Shown here: positions 8,073-15,433 of the stretch, piece by piece
Layout of the letters: every line of letters begins with the position of its first letter
Position numbering within the stretch: the stretch's first letter is position 1
Assembly: GCA_002325375.1 (NCBI GenBank)
Contig: DCRZ01000009.1
Coordinates: forward strand, 220,156-284,155
Direction: 5' to 3'
Source: Rhodospirillaceae bacterium UBA1479
GTDB lineage: Bacteria > Pseudomonadota > Alphaproteobacteria > Rhodospirillales > Casp-alpha2
Length of the DNA: 64,000 nucleotides
Position numbers and translations under genes: made by a program
The notes under the pieces: model-generated
Told to the model about the DNA's origin: nothing
What the model saw: the letters and a program-made list of their open reading frames with translations, nothing else
Database searches by the model: none

Positions 8073-8251
8073 GTGGCGCAGCGGATACCAGGGACCATTC
8101 CGGCTTTTTGAACCAAAAAAAACCGAGTCCATCCCGACCAAGGGACCGCGAACGCTCAGGGGATTGACGAGCAAGCGACCCTATTTGTCGGGCCGGACCC
8201 TATCCATCCCATCCGAGGGCGGCCCAAAGAGATTTCGGAAGGACCAGAGCA
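8073..8251 (+). promoter_or_regulatory. leuA 5' leader RNA downstream of the leader peptide
   Basis: This untranslated stretch should carry the attenuator if leuL works as proposed. It contains a CTTTTTG run at 8104-8110 and an A8 run at 8115-8122, and GC-rich blocks around 8190-8230 that could form alternative stems. A clean terminator hairpin was not identified by eye. GGAAGGA ahead of 8252 is the leuA ribosome binding site. Confidence 0.35.
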
Positions 8252-9814
8252 ATGACCATCGTTACCGAACGCGACCCCAACCAGGTCATCATCTTCGACA
8301 CCACCTTGCGCGACGGCGAACAGTCGCCGGGGGCGTCCATGAACCTGGAAGAGAAACTCCGCATCGCCAAGGTGCTGGAGGACATGGGCGTCGACGTCAT
8401 CGAAGCCGGCTTCCCCATCGCCTCGGAAGGTGATTTCGAGGCCGTCTCGGAAATCGCCAAGACAATCAAGAATTCGACCATCGCCGGCCTGGCCCGCGCC
8501 ACCCGGGGGGATATCGAACGCGCCGGGGCGGCCGTCAAACATGCCGAACGCGGGCGCATCCACACCTTCATCGCCACCAGCCCCCTGCACATGCAGTACA
8601 AACTGCAGATGGAGCCGGAACAGGTCCTGGAGCGCATCACCGAAAGCGTGGGCATGGCCCGCAACCTGATCGACGACGTCGAATGGTCGGCCGAGGACGG
8701 ATCGCGGTCCGAGCATGAATTTCTGTGCCGCTGCGTCGAGGCCGCGATCAAGGCCGGGGCCACGACCATCAACATCCCCGATACGGTCGGTTATGCCGTG
8801 CCCGAAGAATACGCGGCGCTGATCAAGATGCTGATCGACCGGGTGCCCAATTCGGACCAGGCCGTGTTCTCGGTCCATTGCCACAACGACCTGGGATTGG
8901 CCGTGGCCAATTCCCTGGCCGCCGTGGTCGCGGGTGCCCGTCAGGTCGAATGCACCATCAACGGCCTGGGCGAACGGGCGGGCAATTGCTCCATGGAAGA
9001 AGTCGTGATGGCGCTGAAGACCCGTCAGGATGCCATGCCCTTCACCACCAATATCGACGCCACCCATATCACCCGCGCGTCGCGCATGGTGTCGTCGGTC
9101 ACCGGCTTCCCGGTGCAGCCCAACAAGGCCATCGTCGGCGCCAATGCCTTCGCCCATGAATCGGGCATCCATCAGGACGGCATGCTGAAGAACGCCCAGA
9201 CGTATGAGATCATGACCCCGGAAAGCGTCGGCCTGACCAAGTCCAAGATCGTCCTGGGCAAACATTCCGGGCGCAACGCCTTCAAGACCAAGCTGGAGGA
9301 AATGGGCTACAAGCTGGGTGACAACGCCTTGAACGAAGCCTTCAAGCGCTTCAAGGACCTGGCCGATCTGAAGAAGGACGTGTTTGACGAAGACCTGGTG
9401 GCCCTGGTCGACGATGACACCCGTGTCAACGACCGCATCAAGCTGACCAGCCTGGAAATCCAATGCGGCACCGTGCACCGCCCGCCCAAGGCGGCGATGG
9501 AGTTGGAGATCGACGGCAAGACGCAGTCCTGCGAAGGCACCGGCGACGGGCCCGTGGATGCCGCCTTCAACTGTATCAAGACCCTGTTTCCCCATGGTGC
9601 CCGCCTGCAATTGTACCAGGTCCATGCGGTGACTCACGGTACGGACGCCCAGGCGGAAGTGACCGTCAGGCTCGACGATAACGGCGAACGCACGGCCCAG
9701 GGGGCGGCGGCCGACACGGATACCATGGTCGCGTCGGTCAAGGCTTACGTGAACGCGCTCAACAAGTTGTTGACCAAACGGGAGAAAAAGGCACCGGAGG
9801 CGATGTCCGCCTAG
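8252..9814 (+). CDS. leuA: 2-isopropylmalate synthase
   Basis: A 520-aa enzyme that condenses acetyl-CoA with 2-oxoisovalerate, the committed step of leucine synthesis. The catalytic TIM barrel (about 10-280) opens with IIFDTTLRDGEQSPGASM, whose Arg and Asp are catalytic and metal-binding, and carries the HCHNDLGLAVANSLAAV metal-binding motif. A linker and a C-terminal LeuA regulatory dimerisation domain (about 370-505) for leucine feedback follow. Full length for the LeuA1 type. It depends on ilvBNC at 0.3-3.8 kb for its 2-oxoisovalerate branch. Translation starts at the ATG after GGAAGGACCAGAGCA. Confidence 0.96.
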   Translation: MTIVTERDPNQVIIFDTTLRDGEQSPGASMNLEEKLRIAKVLEDMGVDVIEAGFPIASEGDFEAVSEIAKTIKNSTIAGLARATRGDIERAGAAVKHAERGRIHTFIATSPLHMQYKLQMEPEQVLERITESVGMARNLIDDVEWSAEDGSRSEHEFLCRCVEAAIKAGATTINIPDTVGYAVPEEYAALIKMLIDRVPNSDQAVFSVHCHNDLGLAVANSLAAVVAGARQVECTINGLGERAGNCSMEEVVMALKTRQDAMPFTTNIDATHITRASRMVSSVTGFPVQPNKAIVGANAFAHESGIHQDGMLKNAQTYEIMTPESVGLTKSKIVLGKHSGRNAFKTKLEEMGYKLGDNALNEAFKRFKDLADLKKDVFDEDLVALVDDDTRVNDRIKLTSLEIQCGTVHRPPKAAMELEIDGKTQSCEGTGDGPVDAAFNCIKTLFPHGARLQLYQVHAVTHGTDAQAEVTVRLDDNGERTAQGAAADTDTMVASVKAYVNALNKLLTKREKKAPEAMSA

Positions 9815-9883
9815 GTCGGGGCCGCCTTCGTATTACCCAAGATTGGCCCTTTAAACGGCCGAATCTTTCCGTTAAAAGACCCA

Positions 9884-9919
9884 ATATGGTGCAGGGGACA
9901 TTGTCCCCTGCACCCATAT
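9884..9919. repeat. Long near-perfect inverted repeat between leuA and mreB
   Basis: GGTGCAGGGGACA (9888-9900) and its exact complement TGTCCCCTGCACC (9902-9914) flank a single T. The arms extend by ATAT on each side with one extra C, making about 17-bp arms. It may act as a terminator for leuA without a T-run, or be a dispersed palindromic repeat. A shorter GGCC-ctttaaac-GGCC hairpin lies just upstream, and a 16-bp perfect palindrome CCGGGGCGCGCCCCGG lies at 9991-10006. Confidence 0.7.
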
Positions 9920-10040
9920 ATCGTGGCCCGGGACCCCAATCCGGGCCGGTACCGAGGGATACATTCATCGGACCCCCGCCCCAAGGTTTCCGGGGCGCGC
10001 CCCGGGGCTCCCATGACACAGAGACAAGGCTGAACGCTTC

Positions 10041-11081
10041 ATGTTCTCGCGACTTTTCGGGTTTCTTTCCGCGGACATGGCCATCGACCTGGGCACGGCC
10101 AACACGTTGGTCTACGTCAAGGGCAAGGGCATCGTCCTGAACGAACCGTCGGTGGTTGCCATCGCCGAGGTCAAGGGCAAGAAGCATGTTCTCGCCGTCG
10201 GCGAGGAAGCCAAGCAGATGCTCGGCCGAACGCCCGGCAACATCCGCGCCATCCGCCCGCTTCGCGACGGCGTCATCGCCGACTTCGAAGTGGCCGAGGA
10301 GATGATCAAGTACTTTATCCGCAAGGTTCACAACCGGCGCTCGTTCGCGAGCCCGCTGGTCATCGTCTGCGTGCCCTCCGGCTCCACCGCCGTCGAGCGC
10401 CGCGCGATCCAGGAATCGGCGGAAAGCGCCGGGGCGCGGAAAGTGTTTCTGATCGAAGAACCGATGGCGGCCGCGATCGGCGCCGGTCTGCCGGTGACGG
10501 AGCCCACGGGCTCCATGGTCGTCGACATCGGCGGCGGCACCACGGAAGTCGCCGTGCTGTCCTTGGGCGGCATCGTCTACGCCCGTTCGGTCCGCGTCGG
10601 CGGCGACAAGATGGACGAGGCGATCATCGCCTACATCCGCCGCAACCATAACCTTTTGGTCGGCGAAGGCTCCGCCGCCCGCATCAAGGAAGATATCGGT
10701 TCCGCCTGCGCGCCGGAAGACGGCGAAGGCCAGACCATGGAAATCAAGGGCCGCGACCTGATGAACGGGGTGCCCAAGGAATTGGTCATCTCGCAGCGTG
10801 AAATCGCCGAAAGCCTGGCCGAGCCGGTGGGTGCGATCATCGAGGCGGTCAAGGTCGCGCTCGAGCACACGGCCCCCGAACTGGCCGCCGACATCGTCGA
10901 CAAGGGCATCGTGCTGACCGGCGGCGGGGCGCTGCTGGGCAATCTGGATCTGGTCCTGCGCCATGACACGGGCCTGCCCGTGTCGATCGCCGACGATCCC
11001 CTGTCCTGTGTCGTGCTCGGCACCGGCCGGGCGCTCGAGGAAATGAAGCGCCTCAAGGACGTCCTCACCACGATGTATTAG
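10041..11081 (+). CDS. mreB: Rod shape-determining actin-like protein MreB
   Basis: A 346-aa actin homologue that polymerises under the inner membrane and positions the elongasome. The phosphate-1 motif AIDLGTANTLVYVKGKG starts near residue 13, phosphate-2 is VDIGGGTTEVAVLSLGG (about 156-172), and the adenosine motif LTGGGALLGNLD is near 290. The short N-terminal MFSRLFGFLSADM suits an amphipathic membrane anchor. Full length. mreC, normally next in the operon, is displaced about 2.9 kb downstream by two opposite-strand genes. Twin hairpins follow the stop codon immediately. Confidence 0.97.
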   Translation: MFSRLFGFLSADMAIDLGTANTLVYVKGKGIVLNEPSVVAIAEVKGKKHVLAVGEEAKQMLGRTPGNIRAIRPLRDGVIADFEVAEEMIKYFIRKVHNRRSFASPLVIVCVPSGSTAVERRAIQESAESAGARKVFLIEEPMAAAIGAGLPVTEPTGSMVVDIGGGTTEVAVLSLGGIVYARSVRVGGDKMDEAIIAYIRRNHNLLVGEGSAARIKEDIGSACAPEDGEGQTMEIKGRDLMNGVPKELVISQREIAESLAEPVGAIIEAVKVALEHTAPELAADIVDKGIVLTGGGALLGNLDLVLRHDTGLPVSIADDPLSCVVLGTGRALEEMKRLKDVLTTMY

Positions 11082-11191
11082 TCGCAAAACCCGAGCCCGC
11101 CACCGGCGGGCGACGGTTGTTTTGCGCGAACAAACCCAATGGAAATCGCAAAACCCGAGCCCGCCACCGGCGGGCGACGGTTGTTTTGCGC
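11082..11191. repeat. Tandem pair of 46-bp stem-loop repeats after mreB
   Basis: Two identical 46-base units (11082-11127 and 11146-11191) are separated by 18 bases. Each has an outer stem CGCAAAAC/GTTTTGCG and an inner stem GCCCGCC/GGCGGGC around ACC. They begin at the mreB stop and end 11 bases before the stop of the convergent MATE gene. The GTTTT segment gives a short U-run, so they probably act as a doubled terminator between convergent genes. They could also be members of a dispersed repeat family. Confidence 0.85.
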
Positions 11192-11202
11192 AGATCAGGC
11201 GA

Positions 11203-12636
11203 TCAAAGTGGAAGGGGCGTCGCCTCTTCCTTGATGATATCCGGCAGGTAACGTCGGCGCTGTTGCGTGCGAAAGCGCCAGATCATCAGCACCGCCGCCG
11301 CCGTCAGGCCGATCACGAAACCGGCCCAGACCCCTTCCGTCCGCCATCCCGCACCGAAGGCAAGCCAGACCGCCGACCCGGCGCCCAGGCCCCAATAGCT
11401 GACCCCCGCGATGACCATGGGAAGGGCCGTGTCGTTGAGGCCGCGCAAGGCCCCTGCCGCCACGGCCTGCAGGGCGTCGACGATCTGGAACATGGCGGCC
11501 AGCATCAACAGGGCGGCGGCAAGGTTCAGGACCTCGGCCGCGTCGGTGCGGGCCGTGTCCAGGAACAGGCCCGCGAAAGGTTCGGGAACGGTCACGATCA
11601 CGCCGGTCATGACGGCGGCGAACAGCACACTGACGGCGATGGCCGACCACCCGGCGCGGTAGGCGCCGGCCACGTCCCGCCGCCCGGCGGCATGGCCGAC
11701 GCGCACGGTCGCGGCCTGGCTCAACCCCATGGGCACCATGAAGGTGATGTGCGGCATCTGCATGGCGATCATATGGGCGGCGATGGCGACGGCACCGAAC
11801 TGGCCGATCACGAACACGGCACCGATGAAGAATCCGGCCTCCATCACCGAAATCGCCGCGATCGGCGCGCCGATGCGGAAGATCTGGCGGAAGATGCGCC
11901 AGTCCGGCCGCCAGAAGCGGACGAACAACTGATACTTGTTGAACGGCCGCCGCCACTGAATGATCCCGGCCAGGGCAAGCACCATCAAGATATTCACGGC
12001 CGTCGTGGCGATCCCGGCCCCCACCAGTTCCAGGCGCGGCAGGCCGAAGTTTCCGAAGATCAGGCCGTAATCCAATAGCGCGTTGAGCTGCACGCCCCCC
12101 AGCATGACCCAAAGCGCCGCCATGGGCCGGCCCAGGGCGGAGACGAAGTTACGCAGCACGGTAAAGACGATACCGGCGGGCAGGCACCACATCAGGGTGC
12201 TCATATAAGCCTCGGCATGGGGCAGGGCTTCCGGCGGCTGGTCGGTCCAGGCGAGCAAGACACCCGAATGGGAAAAGGCCGCGACAAAGGGTGTCACCAA
12301 CAGGATGGCGACCCATAGGCCCTGGCGGATGACGCGGCGGACGATCCGCGGCTGCCGCGCGCCGAAGGCCTGCGCGGCCAGCCCCGCCGTCGACATCGTC
12401 ACGCCGACGCAGACGATATAGCCGATGAAAAAGATCATCATGCTCAAGGACGCGCCGGCCAGGGGTTCGGGGCCCAGGCGGCCGATCATCGCCGTGTCCG
12501 TGGTCAGCATGGCAACCCAGGCGATCTGGGTCGCGACGATGGGCGCGGCCAGACGGAACAGCTGCACCAGCTCCGTGCGCCAGACGGCGGACAGTCGGGA
12601 GGGCTTTGCGGATGTGCCGGGGATGAGGGCGGTCAT
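11203..12636 (-). CDS. MATE family multidrug/toxin exporter
   Basis: A 477-aa inner membrane antiporter with about 12 predicted membrane helices in two six-helix bundles. It opens with LFRLAAPIVATQIAWVAMLTTDTAMIGRLGP, the typical NorM/DinF first-helix signature, and has the matching second-half block IGAPIAAISVMEAGFFIGAVFVIGQFG. It would export cationic drugs or metabolites in exchange for Na+ or H+. The ATG at 12636 is chosen over an upstream in-frame TTG at 12681 because the TTG lies within an intrinsic terminator. Substrate cannot be told. A small upstream ORF and terminator suggest conditional expression. Confidence 0.9.
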   Translation of the reverse strand: MTALIPGTSAKPSRLSAVWRTELVQLFRLAAPIVATQIAWVAMLTTDTAMIGRLGPEPLAGASLSMMIFFIGYIVCVGVTMSTAGLAAQAFGARQPRIVRRVIRQGLWVAILLVTPFVAAFSHSGVLLAWTDQPPEALPHAEAYMSTLMWCLPAGIVFTVLRNFVSALGRPMAALWVMLGGVQLNALLDYGLIFGNFGLPRLELVGAGIATTAVNILMVLALAGIIQWRRPFNKYQLFVRFWRPDWRIFRQIFRIGAPIAAISVMEAGFFIGAVFVIGQFGAVAIAAHMIAMQMPHITFMVPMGLSQAATVRVGHAAGRRDVAGAYRAGWSAIAVSVLFAAVMTGVIVTVPEPFAGLFLDTARTDAAEVLNLAAALLMLAAMFQIVDALQAVAAGALRGLNDTALPMVIAGVSYWGLGAGSAVWLAFGAGWRTEGVWAGFVIGLTAAAVLMIWRFRTQQRRRYLPDIIKEEATPLPL

Positions 12637-12679
12637 GGGTGAAATCCGTCGTTGGGTTTCGAAAACAGGAAATGAAGAC

Positions 12680-12704
12680 AAAAAAAGCGGACCCGAAGGT
12701 CCGC
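12680..12704 (-). terminator. Intrinsic terminator between the upstream ORF and the MATE gene
   Basis: Read on the minus strand, GCGGACC (12704-12698) pairs with GGTCCGC (12693-12687) across a UUCG tetraloop and is followed by seven T (12686-12680). The exceptionally stable tetraloop and T7 tract make this a near-textbook terminator. It ends the 35-codon ORF upstream and lies 44 bases before the MATE start, so MATE expression would need read-through or antitermination, or its own promoter. Confidence 0.9.
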
Positions 12705-12736
12705 CCGTAACATGGCCATTTCATGAAGGGGCCGCG

Positions 12737-12844
12737 CTAGGGCGTCTTGCTCCGGACAAGGGAGACCGGCAGGGCCGGGACAGGCGCATAGACGCCGCCG
12801 GAGATGCCGGTGCTGACGGAGAAATGGGAAATGTGCTGGTCCAT
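12737..12844 (-). CDS. Small 35-aa ORF upstream of the MATE gene
   Basis: A short frame from ATG 12844 to a TAG at 12737, beginning MDQHISHFSVSTGISGG. It lies between the phosphoesterase gene and the strong terminator that precedes the MATE exporter. No Shine-Dalgarno is evident; instead the ATG is preceded directly by an 8-bp hairpin (12845-12865). It could be a leader peptide, a small protein, or chance. No homologue is recognised. Confidence 0.4.
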   Translation of the reverse strand: MDQHISHFSVSTGISGGVYAPVPALPVSLVRSKTP

Positions 12845-12865
12845 GGCGGGGCTTATAGCCCCGCC
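12845..12865. repeat. 8-bp hairpin abutting the small ORF start
   Basis: GGCGGGGC (12845-12852) is the exact complement of GCCCCGCC (12858-12865) around TTATA. Lying where the ribosome binding site of the 35-aa ORF should be, it could sequester initiation, or be the 3' hairpin of the upstream phosphoesterase transcript. It has no T-run. Confidence 0.6.
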
Positions 12866-12896
12866 GCCCTGCAAAGAAAAGTCGAAAGACGCGGTG

Positions 12897-13724
12897 TCAT
12901 GCACCCGACGGGCGTATGGCCCAGTCGGTGAACGGACTTGAATGCATTTTGAACTTTTCGTTCGGGTCCATGAAATCGTGATAGTGGACGACGACCCGGT
13001 CGTCCTCGATCAGCACCACGCAATAGGCGGGCGGCTCGAAACTCGCCGTCATTTCCTCGTTCACCATGTCGAGCCAGACCTGCTGGTTCAAGCCGCGCAG
13101 GGTGGAATAGGGGATGCCCCGCCAACTGCCGGAAATGGGCCGATGGACATGGCCGAAGAACAGATGACGGATGCGCGCCTTGTGCGGCTCGATCACGGCC
13201 TGAAAGGCGTCTTTCTGCTGCAGGCCGATGCGGTCCATGGCCGGAATGCCGACGTCGAAGGGCGGATGATGCATGAACAGGAACAGGTCCTGCCCCTCGG
13301 ACGCGGCCAGGGTCTCGGCCAGCCAGGCCTGGCGGTCTTCACAGAAATGCCCCGCCGACGTGCCCGCCAGCACCGTATCCAGAAAGATGAACCGGCCCAC
13401 GGGTGTGTCCAGGGTCGATTGAATAAATCCATTTTTATCAACAGGTTGATTTGGGAAATGGGCGCGCAGCACATCTCGGGCGTCGTGGTTTCCGGCCAAG
13501 ACGTGGACCGGCATGGCAAGCGGCGCCAGGCCGTCGACGAGGTTCTGGAACGCCGCCGGCTCGCCCCAATGGGTCAGGTCGCCGGTCACCACGGCCAACG
13601 CGGCATCTCCGTGGTGGGCGTTAATGTCGGCCACGGCGGCATCCAGGGCAGGGCGCGGATCGCGACCGTAGAGGGTTTTGCCCGGCGGGACGAAATGAGG
13701 GTCGGTCAGGTGGATGAATTTCAT
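12897..13724 (-). CDS. Calcineurin-like metallophosphoesterase (CpdA/class III PDE type)
   Basis: A 275-aa cytoplasmic protein with all metallophosphoesterase motifs in order: TDPH (Asp8, His10), VVTGDLTHWGE, AGNHD, FLFMHHPP and FFGHVHRP. This arrangement and length match the CpdA-type cyclic nucleotide phosphodiesterase family, which hydrolyses cAMP or related phosphodiesters using a dimetal centre. The true substrate cannot be told from sequence. It sits between mreC and the MATE gene on the opposite strand, interrupting the mre cluster. Confidence 0.85.
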   Translation of the reverse strand: MKFIHLTDPHFVPPGKTLYGRDPRPALDAAVADINAHHGDAALAVVTGDLTHWGEPAAFQNLVDGLAPLAMPVHVLAGNHDARDVLRAHFPNQPVDKNGFIQSTLDTPVGRFIFLDTVLAGTSAGHFCEDRQAWLAETLAASEGQDLFLFMHHPPFDVGIPAMDRIGLQQKDAFQAVIEPHKARIRHLFFGHVHRPISGSWRGIPYSTLRGLNQQVWLDMVNEEMTASFEPPAYCVVLIEDDRVVVHYHDFMDPNEKFKMHSSPFTDWAIRPSGA

Positions 13725-14017
13725 GGGAGGGTGGTCCTATTCCGCGTCGATAGCGGAACAAGAATAAGCAGATGTCCGGCCAGGTCGCCAGGGGGCAGGA
13801 GGGAAAGCTGGAATTTGTTCAGTTTCATCTTAAAATACTGGCATAGACGGTTGTTTTTTTTGGTAAACAGCGCTACGCGTCATTAATCGTCGATTAACGC
13901 TCATCGGCGACAAGTATAACCAATAACGGGGAGGTCGGAGTTGCGGCCCTGCAATCGGTTTTGGGGACCGGGCGTGGGATCGCGGGGTATTGTAATGGGC
14001 AGGAAGGACGTCCTGGG
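13725..14017. promoter_or_regulatory. Divergent regulatory region between the phosphoesterase and mreC
   Basis: The 293-base gap contains an inverted repeat TTAATCG-t-CGATTAA (13883-13897) just ahead of a possible -10 TATAAC (13915-13920). This would supply a promoter for mreCD-mrdA-rodA, now cut off from mreB. TTCCGC/GCGGAA (hairpin near 13740-13758) and a T8 run near 13853-13860 are also present. AGGAAGGA at 14001-14008 is the mreC ribosome binding site. Confidence 0.4.
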
Positions 14018-14917
14018 GTGAAGGAACCGCATTCATTTTCGCGGGTCGCGCAACCGATTCGCAATTTCGCCCAGCGCTTCGCCTATGTCGGGCTGGTGGT
14101 GGCGGCGTTTGCCCTGATGATGCTTGCCAAGGTCGATACCATTCTGGTCGAACGTGTGCGGACCCATATGACCGACGCCGTCGCCCCCATCCTGGACGTG
14201 CTGTCGCAGCCGCTCGACACGGTGAACCGCGGCGTCGCCGAGGTCCAGGCCATGAAGAACCTGTACGAAGAGAACACGCGGCTGCGCGAGGAGCGCACGC
14301 GGCTGATGCATTGGAAATCCGTCGCCGAGAAGCTGGAGGCGGAGAACCGGGTTCTCAAGGAACAGCTCAACGTCATTCCCGAGCGCGAGGCGAGTTTCGT
14401 CACCGCGCGGGTCATCGCCGACACGGGCGGCGCCTTTTCACAAAGCGTGATCGTCAACGCGGGGGCCCGCGACGGGGTTGAGAAGGGCCAGGCGGCGGTT
14501 ACCGCCGACGGTCTGGTCGGCCGGGTCATCGACGTCGGCAGCCGGTCCGCCCGGGTTTTGCTGTTGACCGACATAAACGCGAAAATTCCGGTTCTTGTCG
14601 ATCCGACCCGCACGCGCGCCATCATGGCCGGGGCCAACCTGGCGAAGCCGCGCCTGACCTGGCTGCCGCCGGGGGCGGTGGTGTCCGTGGGCGACAGCGT
14701 CGTCACCTCGGGCCACGCCGGCGTGTTCCCGCCGGGCCTACGCGTCGGTCAGGTCGCCGCCGTCGGCGAGGGCGGGCTGATCGTTCAGCCCTATGTCGAC
14801 CTGACGCGCCTGGAATACGTGCGGATTCTCAATTTCGGCTCCGGCGGAATCCTGCAGTTGCCGCAGCGTTCCATTGATGCCGACGTGCCGGGCAAGGAGC
14901 GGGGACGCCGTCCATGA
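14018..14917 (+). CDS. mreC: Rod shape-determining protein MreC
   Basis: A 299-aa bitopic inner membrane protein that links MreB to periplasmic wall synthesis. A short cytoplasmic tail is followed by one membrane helix (about 17-38, FAYVGLVVAAFALMML), a coiled coil (about 68-110, with NLYEENTRLREERTRL) and the periplasmic double beta-barrel (about 120-280). The GTG at 14018 is chosen because AGGAAGGA lies 9 bases upstream and family homology begins there. The stop overlaps the mreD start (ATGA). Confidence 0.93.
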   Translation: MKEPHSFSRVAQPIRNFAQRFAYVGLVVAAFALMMLAKVDTILVERVRTHMTDAVAPILDVLSQPLDTVNRGVAEVQAMKNLYEENTRLREERTRLMHWKSVAEKLEAENRVLKEQLNVIPEREASFVTARVIADTGGAFSQSVIVNAGARDGVEKGQAAVTADGLVGRVIDVGSRSARVLLLTDINAKIPVLVDPTRTRAIMAGANLAKPRLTWLPPGAVVSVGDSVVTSGHAGVFPPGLRVGQVAAVGEGGLIVQPYVDLTRLEYVRILNFGSGGILQLPQRSIDADVPGKERGRRP

Positions 14918-15429
14918 GGCCGACTTTCTGGCAACGTCTGGATGCCTTCGCCCGTAACCTGACGCCGGTCGCGTTGACCTTGGTCCTGGTCATTCTCAAC
15001 GTCGTGCCGACCCATATTCCGGGCATCGCCCGGGTGCTGCCGGTGCTGCCGCTGATTTCCATATTCTACTGGTCGATCCATCGCCCGCATCTGGTGCCGG
15101 CCCCCGCCGTGTTCCTGATCGGTCTGTTCCAGGACGGCCTGACGGGCGCACCCATGGGGCTGCACGCGCTGATTTTCCTGGCCGTGCAGGGCGTGGTGCT
15201 GTTCCAGCACAAGTTCTTCATGGGCAAATCGTTCTTCGTGCATTGGCTGGGCTTCGGGCTGGTCGGGGCCGGGGCGGCGGCGCTTAGCTGGGCCCTGCTG
15301 TCGGCCTTTCACGTTACCCTGTTCGCGGCCGACGCCATCGTTTTCCAATACATCATGACCGTCGCCGCTTTTCCGCTGTTCGCGTTCATCTTCTCGCGCT
15401 GGCAGCAGGCCTTTTTGAAACTGGATTGA
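14914..15429 (+). CDS. mreD: Rod shape-determining protein MreD
   Basis: A 171-aa integral membrane protein with about five hydrophobic segments and the family features LPLISIFYWSIHRPHLVPAPAVFLIGLFQDGLTGAPMG, given here only as landmarks IFYWSIHRP and GLFQDGLTG (about 48-75). It is a core elongasome component with MreC and RodA. It overlaps mreC by four bases, and mrdA starts four bases after its stop, so translation is tightly coupled. Confidence 0.92.
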   Translation: MRPTFWQRLDAFARNLTPVALTLVLVILNVVPTHIPGIARVLPVLPLISIFYWSIHRPHLVPAPAVFLIGLFQDGLTGAPMGLHALIFLAVQGVVLFQHKFFMGKSFFVHWLGFGLVGAGAAALSWALLSAFHVTLFAADAIVFQYIMTVAAFPLFAFIFSRWQQAFLKLD

Positions 15430-15433
15430 TCCG

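Noticed and set aside
12637..12681. Upstream TTG start for the MATE gene
   Set aside because: This would place translation initiation in the T-run of a strong terminator; ATG 12636 starts at the usual family position.
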